From Desulfuromonadales bacterium (GTDB lineage Bacteria > Desulfobacterota > Desulfuromonadia > Geobacterales > Pseudopelobacteraceae), in NCBI GenBank assembly GCA_013377095.1, contig JACAAY010000003.1, positions 1 to 64,000 on the forward strand: DNA of 64,000 nt. Reading direction: 5' to 3'. The notes below the pieces were generated by a model, which ran no database searches, was not told where the DNA came from, and was given only the letters and a program-made list of their open reading frames with translations. Shown in pieces: positions 27,867 to 37,281 of this stretch (the first letter of the stretch is position 1; each line of letters starts with the position of its first letter). The position numbers and the translations under genes were made by a program.

Positions 27867-28199
27867 TTAGTGATGAAACCGTCCCTTACGCTCCCGATGG
27901 GCGGGAGTCGGCGATTTGTGGCACTCAAAACAGCGTAACTCCTCGACCTTCTTCAATTCGATCGGAGAAGAGTGCTTATTTTGCTGCGACTGGTTGTATT
28001 CAGGGGTCTGGAACGCCAGGTTAGTGCGTTCATCAGCCACGTTGGCCGGCTGATAGGCTACCTGCCAGTTAGTGCCAATCGCCACGGTATGGCACTGGTC
28101 ACACCCCCCCGGGGGTGGAATGCTTTTCCAGGAGGTAAACATCGTACAGCCTCCCAGACCGGCAGCAACAGCAAGAACCAACAGCAAGACAGACTTCAT
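27867..28199 (-). CDS. small dihaem c-type cytochrome lipoprotein
   Basis: A 110-residue exported protein. The signal peptide ends in a lipobox-like LGGC. Two haem-binding motifs, CDQCH (near residue 33) and CFECH (near 93), are present, and the His-rich tail could give distal ligands. GGAG lies just before the ATG. It is likely anchored in the membrane facing the periplasm and involved in electron transfer. It sits alone between tatD upstream and the Thr-repeat lipoprotein downstream on the same strand. I cannot name an orthologue. Confidence 0.8.
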   Translation of the reverse strand: MKSVLLLVLAVAAGLGGCTMFTSWKSIPPPGGCDQCHTVAIGTNWQVAYQPANVADERTNLAFQTPEYNQSQQNKHSSPIELKKVEELRCFECHKSPTPAHRERKGRFHH

Positions 28200-28270
28200 A
28201 TACGCTCCAACCTGACCCGAAGTGATGACGGTGTGGAACTGTAGCACAACTCAGTAAAAAAAGACAACAT

Positions 28271-29080
28271 TCACTGTGCGGGAATATCCCCAAAAATTCT
28301 TTGCGTGTTGTTCAGCACCGCATGGGCAACATCCGCCACCAGCATACCACGAATATCTGCCACTTCAAGCAACACTTCCCACATCCAGGCCGGCTGGTTT
28401 GGCTGGCCACGGTGGGCCTGTGGCGTCAGATCGGGAGCATCGGTCTCCAGAACCAGATTTTCCAGGGGAATTTCGCGTGCCAGCCTGACCGGCCTGAGCG
28501 CACCCTGCCATGTCACCGTGCCGGAAAGGGATATACAAAAACCGAGCCTGATGAATTCCCGCGCCATTTCCGGTGATCCGGAAAAGGCGTGCATGATGCC
28601 ACCAACCTGCCCGGCTTTTTCCTCGCGGAGAATCCACAGTGTCCGCTCAAAGCACCGTCGGCAATGCACAAGCACCGGCAACCCCAATGCAACCGCCAGC
28701 CTAAGCTGATCCCGGAAGGCCCGTTCCTGACGTTCAAGCGGAACGGAGTAGAGTGGATCCAGGCCGATCTCACCCAGGGCAACCCCTGTTGCCGCAATCT
28801 TCTCCAGTGCAGCCAGGGCGCTGTCCTCTGCCAGATCGGCATGCATGGGGTGGATGCCAAAAGCTGTCATGACCCCCCCATGTTCCCTCGACAAGGCTGT
28901 GATCCTGCCCCAGTCGTCGGGATGCACACCCGGAACGACAAAACCGATTACCCCTGCCCGGCGGGCGGATGCCAGAATCCGGGGTAAATCTGAACGGAGC
29001 GGCTCGCAGTCCAGGTGACAGTGGGTATCCACCAGGCGAACAGCATCTTCGGGTTGCAAATCTGTCTGCTTCGGATACAC
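28271..29080 (-). CDS. TatD family metal-dependent hydrolase
   Basis: A 269-residue TIM-barrel amidohydrolase-type protein. Metal ligands are visible in VDTHCHLDCE (near residue 18), in GEIGLDPLYS (near 103), in VHCRR and in ETDAPDL (near 217). TatD proteins act as 3'-5' DNA/RNA exonucleases or related phosphoesterases. The start is GTG. It is divergent from the glycosyltransferase at 29109, with 28 bases between, so the two share a very compact promoter region. Confidence 0.88.
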   Translation of the reverse strand: MYPKQTDLQPEDAVRLVDTHCHLDCEPLRSDLPRILASARRAGVIGFVVPGVHPDDWGRITALSREHGGVMTAFGIHPMHADLAEDSALAALEKIAATGVALGEIGLDPLYSVPLERQERAFRDQLRLAVALGLPVLVHCRRCFERTLWILREEKAGQVGGIMHAFSGSPEMAREFIRLGFCISLSGTVTWQGALRPVRLAREIPLENLVLETDAPDLTPQAHRGQPNQPAWMWEVLLEVADIRGMLVADVAHAVLNNTQRIFGDIPAQ

Positions 29081-29108
29081 TGGGCGTCAATCTCCCTGGA
29101 GCTGGTAC

Positions 29109-30185
29109 ATGCCGACCGGACAGAAACCACAGCTATCCATCATCGTTCCGGTCCTCAATGAGGCTGACGAACTTCCCCTGCTTTTCGAAAACCTCGGCAA
29201 TCAATGTGCTATCGGTATTGAGCTAATCCTCTGCGATGGCGGTTCATCCGACGAAACGCAACTACTGGCGGAGCAGTTGTCAAAAACCGGGCTGTTTCCC
29301 GTGCAGTACATCCGAACCAAACGCGGACGTGGCTGCCAGATGAACGCCGGAGCAGCCCGTGCCCGCAGTGATATCCTGCTGTTCCTGCACGCCGATTCCC
29401 GTTTTTTTCAACGGGATGCCCTTGAGCGCGCCGTCCCGGCCTTCAGGGATGCGATGACCAAAACAGCCGGTTTGGTTGCCGGGCGTTTTGGTCTCCGTTT
29501 TCGCCGTCAGACGAGTTCACCATCCCTGGCATACGCATTCTACGAGGCCAAAGCGCGCCTCAACCGGGCCGACTGTATCCGCGGTGACCAGGGCTTCATG
29601 CTCTCCCGTGCCTTTTTCAATCAGATGGGACAATTTGACGACTCTCTCCCGTATCTGGAAGATGTCAGACTCGCCCTGGCCATTGCAGGGCAGGCATCCT
29701 GGATACTCCTGCCGGCCGAAATTTTCACCTCCGCACGCCGCTTCGAAACGGAAGGGCTCTATGAACGGCAGGTAGCCAACGCCATCATTGCCAATGCCCT
29801 GATCTGCGGCTGGACGGAACTCCTGACCTCCCTGCCCGACTTCTACCGCTGCCGCGCCGAAAGCGGGCGGCTTGAGCTCCATCCGCTGCTGAACGGCACC
29901 CGCAGACTGATCGGGTGCAACCCGCTCCAATGGCAACTATCCTTCTGGCACGCCACGGGACGACATGTGGCAGCCAACATCTGGCAACTGTTTTTCTGGA
30001 TGGATGTGCGCCGCTCCTTCAGGGCAGGACGGTCACGGGAGACGATACCGAAGCGCTGGGCCTACCTGTTCGATCGTTGTCTGGAACCACTCAGCCGAAC
30101 CACTGCTATGGCTGTCATGACAGCAGCTGTTGTCTGGCTCTGGTTCCAACTGCTGTTGATCACCAACCGTCGAAAATGCGGGTAA
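29109..30185 (+). CDS. family 2 glycosyltransferase, TIGR04283-like
   Basis: A 358-residue protein with a GT-A domain from the N-terminus: LSIIVPVLNEADELPLL, CDGGSSDET and the nucleotide-sugar and metal loop FLHADSRF. GDQGFMLSRAFFNQMGQFDDSLPYLEDV is typical of the TIGR04283 group (rSAM/selenodomain-associated transferase 2). The C-terminal part is longer than usual and ends in a membrane helix (about 330-350). The substrate is unknown. It overlaps nothing and abuts the convergent cardiolipin synthase gene. Confidence 0.78.
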   Translation: MPTGQKPQLSIIVPVLNEADELPLLFENLGNQCAIGIELILCDGGSSDETQLLAEQLSKTGLFPVQYIRTKRGRGCQMNAGAARARSDILLFLHADSRFFQRDALERAVPAFRDAMTKTAGLVAGRFGLRFRRQTSSPSLAYAFYEAKARLNRADCIRGDQGFMLSRAFFNQMGQFDDSLPYLEDVRLALAIAGQASWILLPAEIFTSARRFETEGLYERQVANAIIANALICGWTELLTSLPDFYRCRAESGRLELHPLLNGTRRLIGCNPLQWQLSFWHATGRHVAANIWQLFFWMDVRRSFRAGRSRETIPKRWAYLFDRCLEPLSRTTAMAVMTAAVVWLWFQLLLITNRRKCG

Positions 30186-31505
30186 CTATAAAAACCACCC
30201 GAACAGATTGACCAGTTTTTCCAGCATGCGGGTCGTTATTCCCCGCTGTTCATGACCACGTAGTGTAATACGTCGTGACGCAACCAGTTCCCGCTCCACC
30301 ACCCTGCGAATCTGAGTGCCAAATGTGCTGCTGTCTATGATGCCATTGATCTCGAAATTGCGGTGAAAACTGCGCTGGTCAAGGTTAGCCGAACCGATGA
30401 TGGTACGTTCGCCATCCACCAGCATGACCTTGGCGTGCAGAATCTCCTCCTCCAACTCGTAAATTTCCACCCCCCCCCTGAGCAGGGCGCCATAGGAACT
30501 GCGTCCCACCAGCAGCACCAGAGGCACGTCGCTGCGGGCCGGCAGCAGCAGCCGTACCCGTACTCCACGGCGGGCCGCCCGCAACAGCGACCGGATGATG
30601 CGGGGACCGGGCACGAAATAGGGGTTGACGATCAGCAGATCCTCGGAAGCAGAGGCGATATTGATCAGGAAGGCATGGCGGATATAGGAACTGCGCTGAT
30701 GGGGTCCGCCGCTGACAAATGCCACATTGGCCTCACCATGATCGGAGCTGCCCCGCTGCCTGGCAATAGTCACCGGCAACTCCGGAAGAGTCCCCAACTC
30801 CATCTGCCAGGTTTCATTGAATATGTCGATCAGCTCTCTGACGGCGCTCCCCTCTACGCTGAAACCAACGTCACGGAAGCGATGGCGTCTTGGCGTAACC
30901 CCGGAGTATTCGTCGCCGATGTTGAATCCGCCCAGAAACGCCCTGCAGCCATCGATTACCATCATCTTGCGGTGATCGCGCCGATCAAACCAGCGGATAC
31001 CGCGCCGGAACGAGGGCGCGTTGAACGGAATCAGCTCAACACCCCGCTGCGCCAGTGTTTTAAAATAGATGGAGGGTGTTTCCACGCAGCCCAGATAATC
31101 GTAGATCAGAAAAACACGCACGCCACGCCTGACCGCATTCGCCAGTTCTTCGGCAAGGGCGGCTCCGGTACGGTCGTTGCGAATCAGGTAATATTCAAGC
31201 AGGATACAGCTCTCTGCCGCACGTATGGCATCCAGAAAGGCATGAAAGAATGTCTTCCCGTCGGGAAAGAGTACCACACGGTTGCGCCGGTAGACCACCG
31301 GCAGGGGCGGCGTGCGGCTATGCTCCAACCGGCGCATCAACCGCGCCAGCCGCTTATTCTGTCTGAAATAGCTCTCTTCCGTCATGGACACCACGTGCAA
31401 GGCCGACAGGGCAGTCGCTGTCCCCATCATGAAAATGTAACCGGACCATCCAATCTTGTGTTTCGGCCTGGAAGGCCGTAGAGTATTTGCCGGAGATATG
31501 CCCAA
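30186..31505 (-). CDS. cardiolipin synthase-like phospholipase D protein
   Basis: A 439-residue enzyme with two HKD motifs: HRKMMVID in the first half and HAKVMLVD with GSANLDQRSF in the second. This is the cardiolipin synthase layout (transfer of a phosphatidyl group between two phosphatidylglycerols). One N-terminal hydrophobic stretch (about 20-40) may anchor it, fewer than the two helices of ClsA. The chosen start is TTG, with GGAG six bases upstream; an ATG 25 codons later has no good site. It ends one base from the convergent glycosyltransferase stop. Confidence 0.85.
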   Translation of the reverse strand: MGISPANTLRPSRPKHKIGWSGYIFMMGTATALSALHVVSMTEESYFRQNKRLARLMRRLEHSRTPPLPVVYRRNRVVLFPDGKTFFHAFLDAIRAAESCILLEYYLIRNDRTGAALAEELANAVRRGVRVFLIYDYLGCVETPSIYFKTLAQRGVELIPFNAPSFRRGIRWFDRRDHRKMMVIDGCRAFLGGFNIGDEYSGVTPRRHRFRDVGFSVEGSAVRELIDIFNETWQMELGTLPELPVTIARQRGSSDHGEANVAFVSGGPHQRSSYIRHAFLINIASASEDLLIVNPYFVPGPRIIRSLLRAARRGVRVRLLLPARSDVPLVLLVGRSSYGALLRGGVEIYELEEEILHAKVMLVDGERTIIGSANLDQRSFHRNFEINGIIDSSTFGTQIRRVVERELVASRRITLRGHEQRGITTRMLEKLVNLFGWFL

Positions 31506-31536
31506 AGGCTACTCCCAAAACGGATCAGGATCACAT

Positions 31537-31578
31537 AAAAAAAGCCGCCCCGTCAGACTATCTCTGACCCGGACGGCT
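31537..31578 (-). terminator. intrinsic terminator after gpmI
   Basis: An imperfect stem of about 15 bases (AGCCG arm from 31543, GACGGCT arm ending at 31578) is followed, read leftward, by a run of seven T. It closes the long leftward gene run. Confidence 0.8.
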
Positions 31579-31611
31579 AATTAGCTCACCTCTTTTTCAC
31601 TTCCCGTTCCA

Positions 31612-33144
31612 TCACACCAGACTCTCCCCGGTCATCTCTTTCGGCTGTTTGATCCCCAACAGCTTGAGCATGGTTGGTGCGATGTCCGCCAGACAACCAC
31701 CCTGGCGCAGCTTGGCATCTCTGTGGCTGTCATCAATCAGCAGCAGCCAGACCGGGTTGGTGGTGTGGGCGGTGAACGGTTCACCGTTTTCATCCGCCAT
31801 CTGTTCGGCATTGCCGTGATCGGCGGTAATCAGAACCGCGCCACCTTTTTCGCGCACTTTGGCCAGAACCCTTCCCACACAGGCATCCACGGTTTCCACC
31901 GCCTTGATGGCCGCCTCCAGGACACCGGTGTGCCCAACCATGTCGCAGTTGGCAAAATTGAGGATGATCACATCGTAAAGATCACGATCCAGCCGGCTCA
32001 GCAACTCGTCCGTCACCAGACAGGCGCTCATCTCCGGCTTTTGGTCATAGGTGGCCACCTCCTTGGGAGAGGGGATCAGACAGCGTTCCTCGCCGGGGTA
32101 GGGGACTTCGCTCCCGCCATTGAAGAAAAAGGTGACATGGGCGTACTTCTCGGTCTCGGCTATGCGCAGCTGTTTCAAACCGGCCTTGCTCAGTACTTCA
32201 CCCAGCAGGTTGGTCATTTCAAGCTGCTCAAAGGCGATCGGCAACCCGAAGGTGGCATCGTACTCGGTCATGCAGACATACCCGGCCAGCCGGGGATGGC
32301 AGCAACGGGTGAAGCCGTCAAATTCATCCAGGGCGATGGCCCGGGTGATCTCCCGGGCGCGGTCGGAGCGAAAGTTGAAGAAGATAAACCCGTCACCGTC
32401 CCTGACCGTTGCCACCGGCTCGTCATCATCCGTAATAACCGTGGGGAGCACAAACTCATCGTGAATACCGGCGACATAGCTCTGCTTGATGGCTTCCTGC
32501 ACCGATGCGCAGCGCTGCCCCTCCCCGCAGACCAGGGCATTGTATGCCTGCTCCACCCGCTCCCAGCGGTTGTCGCGGTCCATGGCGTAGTAGCGCCCCA
32601 CCACCGTGGCGATTCTGCCATACCTGAGCCGCTCCATCTCCCGTTCCAGTTGGGACAGATAGTCGACCCCGCTCTGGGGCGGGGTGTCGCGGCCATCCAG
32701 CAGACAATGGACAAACACATCCCGGACTCCTTCCCGCTTGGCCAACTCCAGCAGGGCATAGAGATGGCTGATGTGGGAATGGACGCCGCCGTCGGAGAGC
32801 AGACCGGCCAGGTGCAACCTGCCGTCTGCTGCCTTGGTCTTGGCGATACAGTCGAGGAGTACCCGGTTGTCAAAAAAGTCACCGTCATCGATGGCTTTGC
32901 TGATACGAGTCAGATCCTGATACACCACCCGTCCGGCGCCGATGTTGAGGTGACCAACCTCTGAATTACCCATCTGGCCATCAGGGAGCCCCACCGCAAG
33001 TCCCGAGGTGCGAATCTGCACATGGGGGTAATCGGCCAGCAGTCCGGTCAGGTTGGGGGTTTTTGCAAGGGCCACGGCGTTGTGGTCAGGGTTGCGATTG
33101 ATCCCCCAGCCGTCCAGGATCATCAGCAGCAGCGGTTTTTTCAT
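31612..33144 (-). CDS. gpmI: 2,3-bisphosphoglycerate-independent phosphoglycerate mutase
   Basis: A 510-residue glycolytic/gluconeogenic enzyme of the alkaline phosphatase superfamily, needing manganese. [10 protein letters not shown] at the N-terminus supplies the first metal Asp. The nucleophilic Ser lies in [16 protein letters not shown], and [11 protein letters not shown] near the C-terminus gives further ligands. Length is typical. It is the last gene of the leftward run, 36 bases after rlmH, and is followed by a terminator. Confidence 0.97.
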   Translation of the reverse strand: MKKPLLLMILDGWGINRNPDHNAVALAKTPNLTGLLADYPHVQIRTSGLAVGLPDGQMGNSEVGHLNIGAGRVVYQDLTRISKAIDDGDFFDNRVLLDCIAKTKAADGRLHLAGLLSDGGVHSHISHLYALLELAKREGVRDVFVHCLLDGRDTPPQSGVDYLSQLEREMERLRYGRIATVVGRYYAMDRDNRWERVEQAYNALVCGEGQRCASVQEAIKQSYVAGIHDEFVLPTVITDDDEPVATVRDGDGFIFFNFRSDRAREITRAIALDEFDGFTRCCHPRLAGYVCMTEYDATFGLPIAFEQLEMTNLLGEVLSKAGLKQLRIAETEKYAHVTFFFNGGSEVPYPGEERCLIPSPKEVATYDQKPEMSACLVTDELLSRLDRDLYDVIILNFANCDMVGHTGVLEAAIKAVETVDACVGRVLAKVREKGGAVLITADHGNAEQMADENGEPFTAHTTNPVWLLLIDDSHRDAKLRQGGCLADIAPTMLKLLGIKQPKEMTGESLV

Positions 33145-33180
33145 CGGAAATCCTCGTAGTCGAAAAACAATTCAACCAAT

Positions 33181-33639
33181 TCAGTGGTGGTACGGTTCAC
33201 CATTAAGTATCGTAAAGGCCCGATAGATCTGCTCCAGCAGGAACACCCGCACCATCTGGTGGGTAAAGGTCATTTTCGAGAGGGAGAGCAGCCGACCCCG
33301 GCGTCGAAAATCCTCGGAAAATCCGTAGGCGCCACCAATGACAAAAACCAGCTCACCGGTACCCATGTCACGCTGCTTGCCGATAAATGCAGCCAGACCG
33401 GGGGAATTCATCTGTTCACCCAGCTCATCCAACAACAGCACCGTCGCAGCGGGAGGAATCAGTTTCTCCAGACGTTCGCATTCGCGACGCCGCATCTCAT
33501 CGGCCAGAGCACCCTTCTCTTCACGTACCTCGCCCAGCTCAAGGTGTGTATAACGCCGTATGCGGGCGCCATAATCGGCCAGCGCCTCCTGTACCCACGC
33601 TTCACGACTTTTGCCGACCCAGGCGATACGGACCTTCAC
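33181..33639 (-). CDS. rlmH: 23S rRNA pseudouridine-1915 N3-methyltransferase
   Basis: A 152-residue SPOUT-class methyltransferase acting on the assembled ribosome. The knotted SAM site shows as FVIGGAYGF followed by LSLSKMTFTHQMVRVFLLEQIYRAFTI, which is nearly invariant in the family. It starts directly at the end of rsfS. The nadD-rsfS-rlmH order is conserved in many bacteria. Confidence 0.96.
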   Translation of the reverse strand: MKVRIAWVGKSREAWVQEALADYGARIRRYTHLELGEVREEKGALADEMRRRECERLEKLIPPAATVLLLDELGEQMNSPGLAAFIGKQRDMGTGELVFVIGGAYGFSEDFRRRGRLLSLSKMTFTHQMVRVFLLEQIYRAFTILNGEPYHH

Positions 33640-34047
33640 CTAGTCGCTTTCCCTCTGCTCATTGCGGATCGATGCGGGCAGTTCCACTTCCGGCGCCATG
33701 CGCCAGAGTCCGTCCAGATCATAGTAGCGGCGAACAGGTTCGTGAAAGATATGCACAAGGATATCGCCATAATCCATGACGATCCACTTCCCTTCGGACT
33801 CCCCCTCGATATCGTTGACCTTGCCGTATTTCTTGAGACCGACACGGATACTGTCGGCTATGGCCTGAACCTGTCGATCCGAGCCGCCCGATGCGATTAC
33901 CAGGTAATCGGCAATGGAAGAAATCTTGGATATCTCCAGGATGCGGATGTCAAAAGCCTTCTTGTCCGAGGCCAGCTCAGCGCACATGATCACCCGTTCC
34001 TGTGGGGTCGGATTCTGTTTTTCGACTGCTTTTTTCTTTATGGTCAT
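33640..34047 (-). CDS. rsfS: ribosomal silencing factor RsfS
   Basis: A 135-residue Iojap-family protein that binds ribosomal protein L14 and blocks subunit joining when nutrients are scarce. Conserved segments are DYLVIASGGSDRQVQAIAD and EGKWIVMDYGDILVHIFHEPVRRYYDLDGLW. It overlaps nadD by four bases and abuts rlmH, so the three are co-translated. Confidence 0.95.
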   Translation of the reverse strand: MTIKKKAVEKQNPTPQERVIMCAELASDKKAFDIRILEISKISSIADYLVIASGGSDRQVQAIADSIRVGLKKYGKVNDIEGESEGKWIVMDYGDILVHIFHEPVRRYYDLDGLWRMAPEVELPASIRNEQRESD

Positions 34048-34688
34048 TCTGAATAGATCCTCTGTTTGTTGATGTACGCCTCCACGCTGGGTGGGACGAG
34101 GTAGGTTATGGACTGGCCGGCCGCCGAAAGACGGCGGATTTCACTGGATGAGATATCCAGCAGACATCCCGCGAAAAACTGGATGCTGGTTCCGGCCGCA
34201 TGTTCCAGGCGACGGCTGGCGTGAGTGTAACGAAGTTCTTCCTGAAGGGAAGCTGGCAACGCGGAGAGAGGATCACAGACCTGGCGCCCGGGTCGCTCGA
34301 CAACGATCAGATTACAGGAGCTGACAATGTCGGCATAGCGGTGCCACAATCCGAGCTCCAGGAATGAATCGCTGCCGATGATAAAATAGAGTTCGGCATC
34401 GGGATTCTCATTCCGAAATACGGTAATAGTGTCAATGGAATAGGATTTGCCGCTCCGTTGTCCCTCGATATCGGACAACTCGAAAGCCGGATTGTCCGCA
34501 ATCGCCAGCCTGACCATCTCGCAGCGTTGGGCAAAGGGTACCTCGCCTGCCAGCTGCTTATGGGGTGGGTCGGCAACCGGGATAAACAGTACCCGGTCAA
34601 GGGAGCACAACTCACGAGCCTCCTCGGCAATACGCAGGTGGGCCAGGTGTATTGGATTGAAGGTGCCGCCCATCAGTCCGATTCTCAT
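34044..34688 (-). CDS. nadD: nicotinate-nucleotide adenylyltransferase
   Basis: A 214-residue enzyme making nicotinate adenine dinucleotide from NaMN and ATP in NAD synthesis. GLMGGTFNPIHLAHLRIA holds the HxxH nucleotidyltransferase motif, and the second motif ISSSEIRR near residue 181 is present. It is followed by rsfS with a four-base overlap, and preceded by the MshEN-domain gene with a 22-base gap. Confidence 0.95.
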   Translation of the reverse strand: MRIGLMGGTFNPIHLAHLRIAEEARELCSLDRVLFIPVADPPHKQLAGEVPFAQRCEMVRLAIADNPAFELSDIEGQRSGKSYSIDTITVFRNENPDAELYFIIGSDSFLELGLWHRYADIVSSCNLIVVERPGRQVCDPLSALPASLQEELRYTHASRRLEHAAGTSIQFFAGCLLDISSSEIRRLSAAGQSITYLVPPSVEAYINKQRIYSE

Positions 34689-34710
34689 GATTCGGGCGCC
34701 ATCGTGGTAT

Positions 34711-35835
34711 TCATACCATCAGTATCTTGTTTTTGACAATCAGCATCTCAAACGCCAACGACATCTTTCTGATCAGATTTTGAAGTTCATTCAGCCGTGG
34801 AACGAGATCATCCATATCAGCCTCAACCAGCACCACCGCAACAGCCTTGCCCATCATGATTACCGGTACCGCAAACAACGGTGTATCATCCGCCAGCGCC
34901 AGTACCTGAAGGATCCTCAGGTTTTCCGGGGTACTTACCAGCGGGCCCAGGGCAAAGGCTCTGGTTTCGACCACATCCCGCAACACCGATGGCTTGCTCA
35001 TTACCAGGCTCAAACTTTTTATGTCGTCAATCATTGAGCCCTTGGTCACCCCGCGCCATCCCATGGCAACAGTGCCGCGCAGCACAAACAGCGCTCCGGT
35101 ACCGAACTCACGACCAAGATAACGGACCAGCACATCGGCCACATCATCACGGGAACGCGCTTCGGCAAGCTCCAGGGAGATACTCTCCAGATTATCCGGA
35201 TTCTTGGGTACCTGAGGAAGGCTGCTCTCATCATTCAGGACGTCATTTAAAGAAGCAAAATCCTCAAATTCTGCGGGTATGAGGACATTAAGCATCTCAC
35301 CGGTCTCCGTCATGGCAGAGATGGCAACCGTCTCCTCCTGCTCCCTGTCTGCTTTATCCTTTAAACGTTTCAATTCGGCAATGTGCTGATAGCGCGCATC
35401 ACTTTCGCTGATGCGATAATACTTGGCCTGGGCGTGTGAGATTTGAACATCCGGGGCGACATAGGGTTGCACCACATGACCGGTGATAAACGATATTTCT
35501 TCAATAGCCTTGAGATCGTTCGGATTGGTCATGGCCAGCCCCAACCGGTTGCGTTCAAGCTTGAACGGCATGACCTGGTATCTGATGACCATGGCTCGCG
35601 AAAAATCGTTAATAACATCCCGGGGAATGGACGACAGTTCCGAGCTGCCGACAAAAGGCACACCAAGTTTTGTACTCAATACCCGCGCCAAGGCGTCTTC
35701 CTCCACATAGCCCATTTCGATCAGCGCGCTGCCGAGTCGGATACCGAAAACAACCTGGTTTTTGAGCGCCACTTCAAGCTGTTTGGCGGTGATCAGCTTT
35801 TCCCTGAGCAGCAATTCTCCCAGTTTCAATTCCAT
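34711..35835 (-). CDS. stand-alone MshEN (GspE N-terminal) domain protein
   Basis: A 374-residue soluble protein. The first 160 residues match the N-terminal domain of GspE/PilB/MshE secretion ATPases. They carry two tandem motifs of the c-di-GMP-binding MshEN type: KLGELLLREKLITAKQLEVAL near residue 4 and RLGSALIEMGYVEEDALARVL near 33. The ATPase itself is absent (no Walker A). The C-terminal 150 residues form another globular region, perhaps GAF-like. It lies 61 bases after gspN in a secretion gene run, so it may sense c-di-GMP or act as an adaptor for that system. Confidence 0.78.
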   Translation of the reverse strand: MELKLGELLLREKLITAKQLEVALKNQVVFGIRLGSALIEMGYVEEDALARVLSTKLGVPFVGSSELSSIPRDVINDFSRAMVIRYQVMPFKLERNRLGLAMTNPNDLKAIEEISFITGHVVQPYVAPDVQISHAQAKYYRISESDARYQHIAELKRLKDKADREQEETVAISAMTETGEMLNVLIPAEFEDFASLNDVLNDESSLPQVPKNPDNLESISLELAEARSRDDVADVLVRYLGREFGTGALFVLRGTVAMGWRGVTKGSMIDDIKSLSLVMSKPSVLRDVVETRAFALGPLVSTPENLRILQVLALADDTPLFAVPVIMMGKAVAVVLVEADMDDLVPRLNELQNLIRKMSLAFEMLIVKNKILMV

Positions 35836-35896
35836 CTGGTACGCCCCCTTTCGTAGTCATGCGCAGGCACTGTCTCGGCCATGGGTGTATGATACA

Positions 35897-36736
35897 TCAG
35901 AGTACCACCGGTTTCAGCAATGTTCCACGGACAGGTATGCGGAAATTACCGGGAGAAACCATAAATTTGGACAGTAACAGGAAAACCAGTTTCTGTCGTT
36001 CCAAAAAATCCGGTTTGGGCATGATCTCCAGGATCAGGTTGAGTGGAGCAGTAACGCTATCCCCATTGGGAATATCTCCCGATAGGCGCATGTAAACCCC
36101 CTCTCCCTGGAGTGTAAAGCTCTCCAGGCGAAGCCGGTCTTCGGTAATTCGTATCATCCCCTGACTGCGCAGATTAGCAGCGTCGGGCAGGGGAAAAGCG
36201 CCCAGCCTGACCCCGGAGAACTCAAGCTTTTTTACCTCAAACCGCAACTCACCATTCAGGCCTTTTGAGCCGCGACTGGCACTCCCCTTAACCCACACCT
36301 CTCCGGCGACCCTGGCGGACAGCACCGATTTAAAAAAGGGAATATCTGCCAGATTGATGCCGGAGGAGTCCACAACCAGTGCTTCCCTGCCATTCAGGCC
36401 GTATTCCAGGTCGAGTTGCCCCCCCCGCACAACAGCTGACGCCCCCAGCTTAACCCGGCCAGCCAGCAGCGGCAACAAGCGTAGTCGCAGGAAGAGCTTG
36501 TCACAGCTGACCAGCGCACCCTGGGGAGAGGAGAGCACCGGACTGTCCCAAGCCAAACCAGGCAACAGCGTTTTGTGGGCAGCGGGAGTCAGTGAAAGAT
36601 CCTGGCTCTCCAACTGACGGTTTATAAGCGAATTTACCTGCTCGGTTGACAGGAAAACATAGATCAGGCCAATCAGCAGGAACAGCCCGATCACGATCAA
36701 ACCGGTGATCTTCAGCAGGCGGAATCTACCCGTCAT
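35897..36736 (-). CDS. gspN: type II secretion system protein GspN
   Basis: A 279-residue protein with one N-terminal membrane helix (about 9-29) and a large periplasmic beta-rich part. Similarity to GspN is in the overall layout and in segments such as GLAWDSPVLSS. It overlaps gspM by four bases. Its role in type II secretion is accessory and poorly defined. Confidence 0.75.
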   Translation of the reverse strand: MTGRFRLLKITGLIVIGLFLLIGLIYVFLSTEQVNSLINRQLESQDLSLTPAAHKTLLPGLAWDSPVLSSPQGALVSCDKLFLRLRLLPLLAGRVKLGASAVVRGGQLDLEYGLNGREALVVDSSGINLADIPFFKSVLSARVAGEVWVKGSASRGSKGLNGELRFEVKKLEFSGVRLGAFPLPDAANLRSQGMIRITEDRLRLESFTLQGEGVYMRLSGDIPNGDSVTAPLNLILEIMPKPDFLERQKLVFLLLSKFMVSPGNFRIPVRGTLLKPVVL

Positions 36737-37281
36737 CTGCCCTGACCGGGCGCCGGTTTCAGCAACGCCAGTGTGAGCATAAGGTCGAAGCGCGAGGGGT
36801 CATCAAATCGAACCCTCAGATTTGACTTTTTCAACAGCAGCGGCCGTCCACCCTTTTCCAGTCTATACAGCACGTTGAGCGCTTCATTGGCTGTCAGTCC
36901 TTCGATGCGGACATCCGAGGCATCCTCCAGAATGCCATTCCGTTCCTCACCCTTGACATGCGCAATCTTGACACTTCGCCCCTTGATACCGATCTCATCG
37001 ATTATCTTGGCAGGTGAATCATCGGGGCGCACGCCGGACATCTGGATCGCCACCCTGTCTGCTGACTGTTTTGCCGCACGATAGGCCACCTTGAGCGGCA
37101 GCAGTTCCTTTAACACCTCTTCACGAGCCGCGCGTTTGCGTTCCAGCTGGGTTGTTTTGGCTGCCAGCGCCGACCAGGACAGGGCAACCGCCAGCATGAC
37201 GATCAGCAGATAGCCCGCCCGGAGTTTGGTGCGGCTGTCCAACCTTCGCCAACCATCAAGAGCATCGTTCAGGAATCTCAT
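36733..37281 (-). CDS. gspM: type II secretion system protein GspM
   Basis: A 182-residue inner-membrane protein. A short cytosolic N-terminus precedes one membrane helix (about 22-40), a coiled-coil stretch (45-75) and a ferredoxin-like periplasmic domain. GspM partners GspL in the assembly platform. It overlaps gspL and gspN by four bases each. Confidence 0.78.
   Translation of the reverse strand: MRFLNDALDGWRRLDSRTKLRAGYLLIVMLAVALSWSALAAKTTQLERKRAAREEVLKELLPLKVAYRAAKQSADRVAIQMSGVRPDDSPAKIIDEIGIKGRSVKIAHVKGEERNGILEDASDVRIEGLTANEALNVLYRLEKGGRPLLLKKSNLRVRFDDPSRFDLMLTLALLKPAPGQGR

Noticed and set aside
31723-32964. Long rightward open frame opposite gpmI
   Set aside because: It is a mirror of a strongly coding gene with high GC at third positions; no ribosome site or motif.
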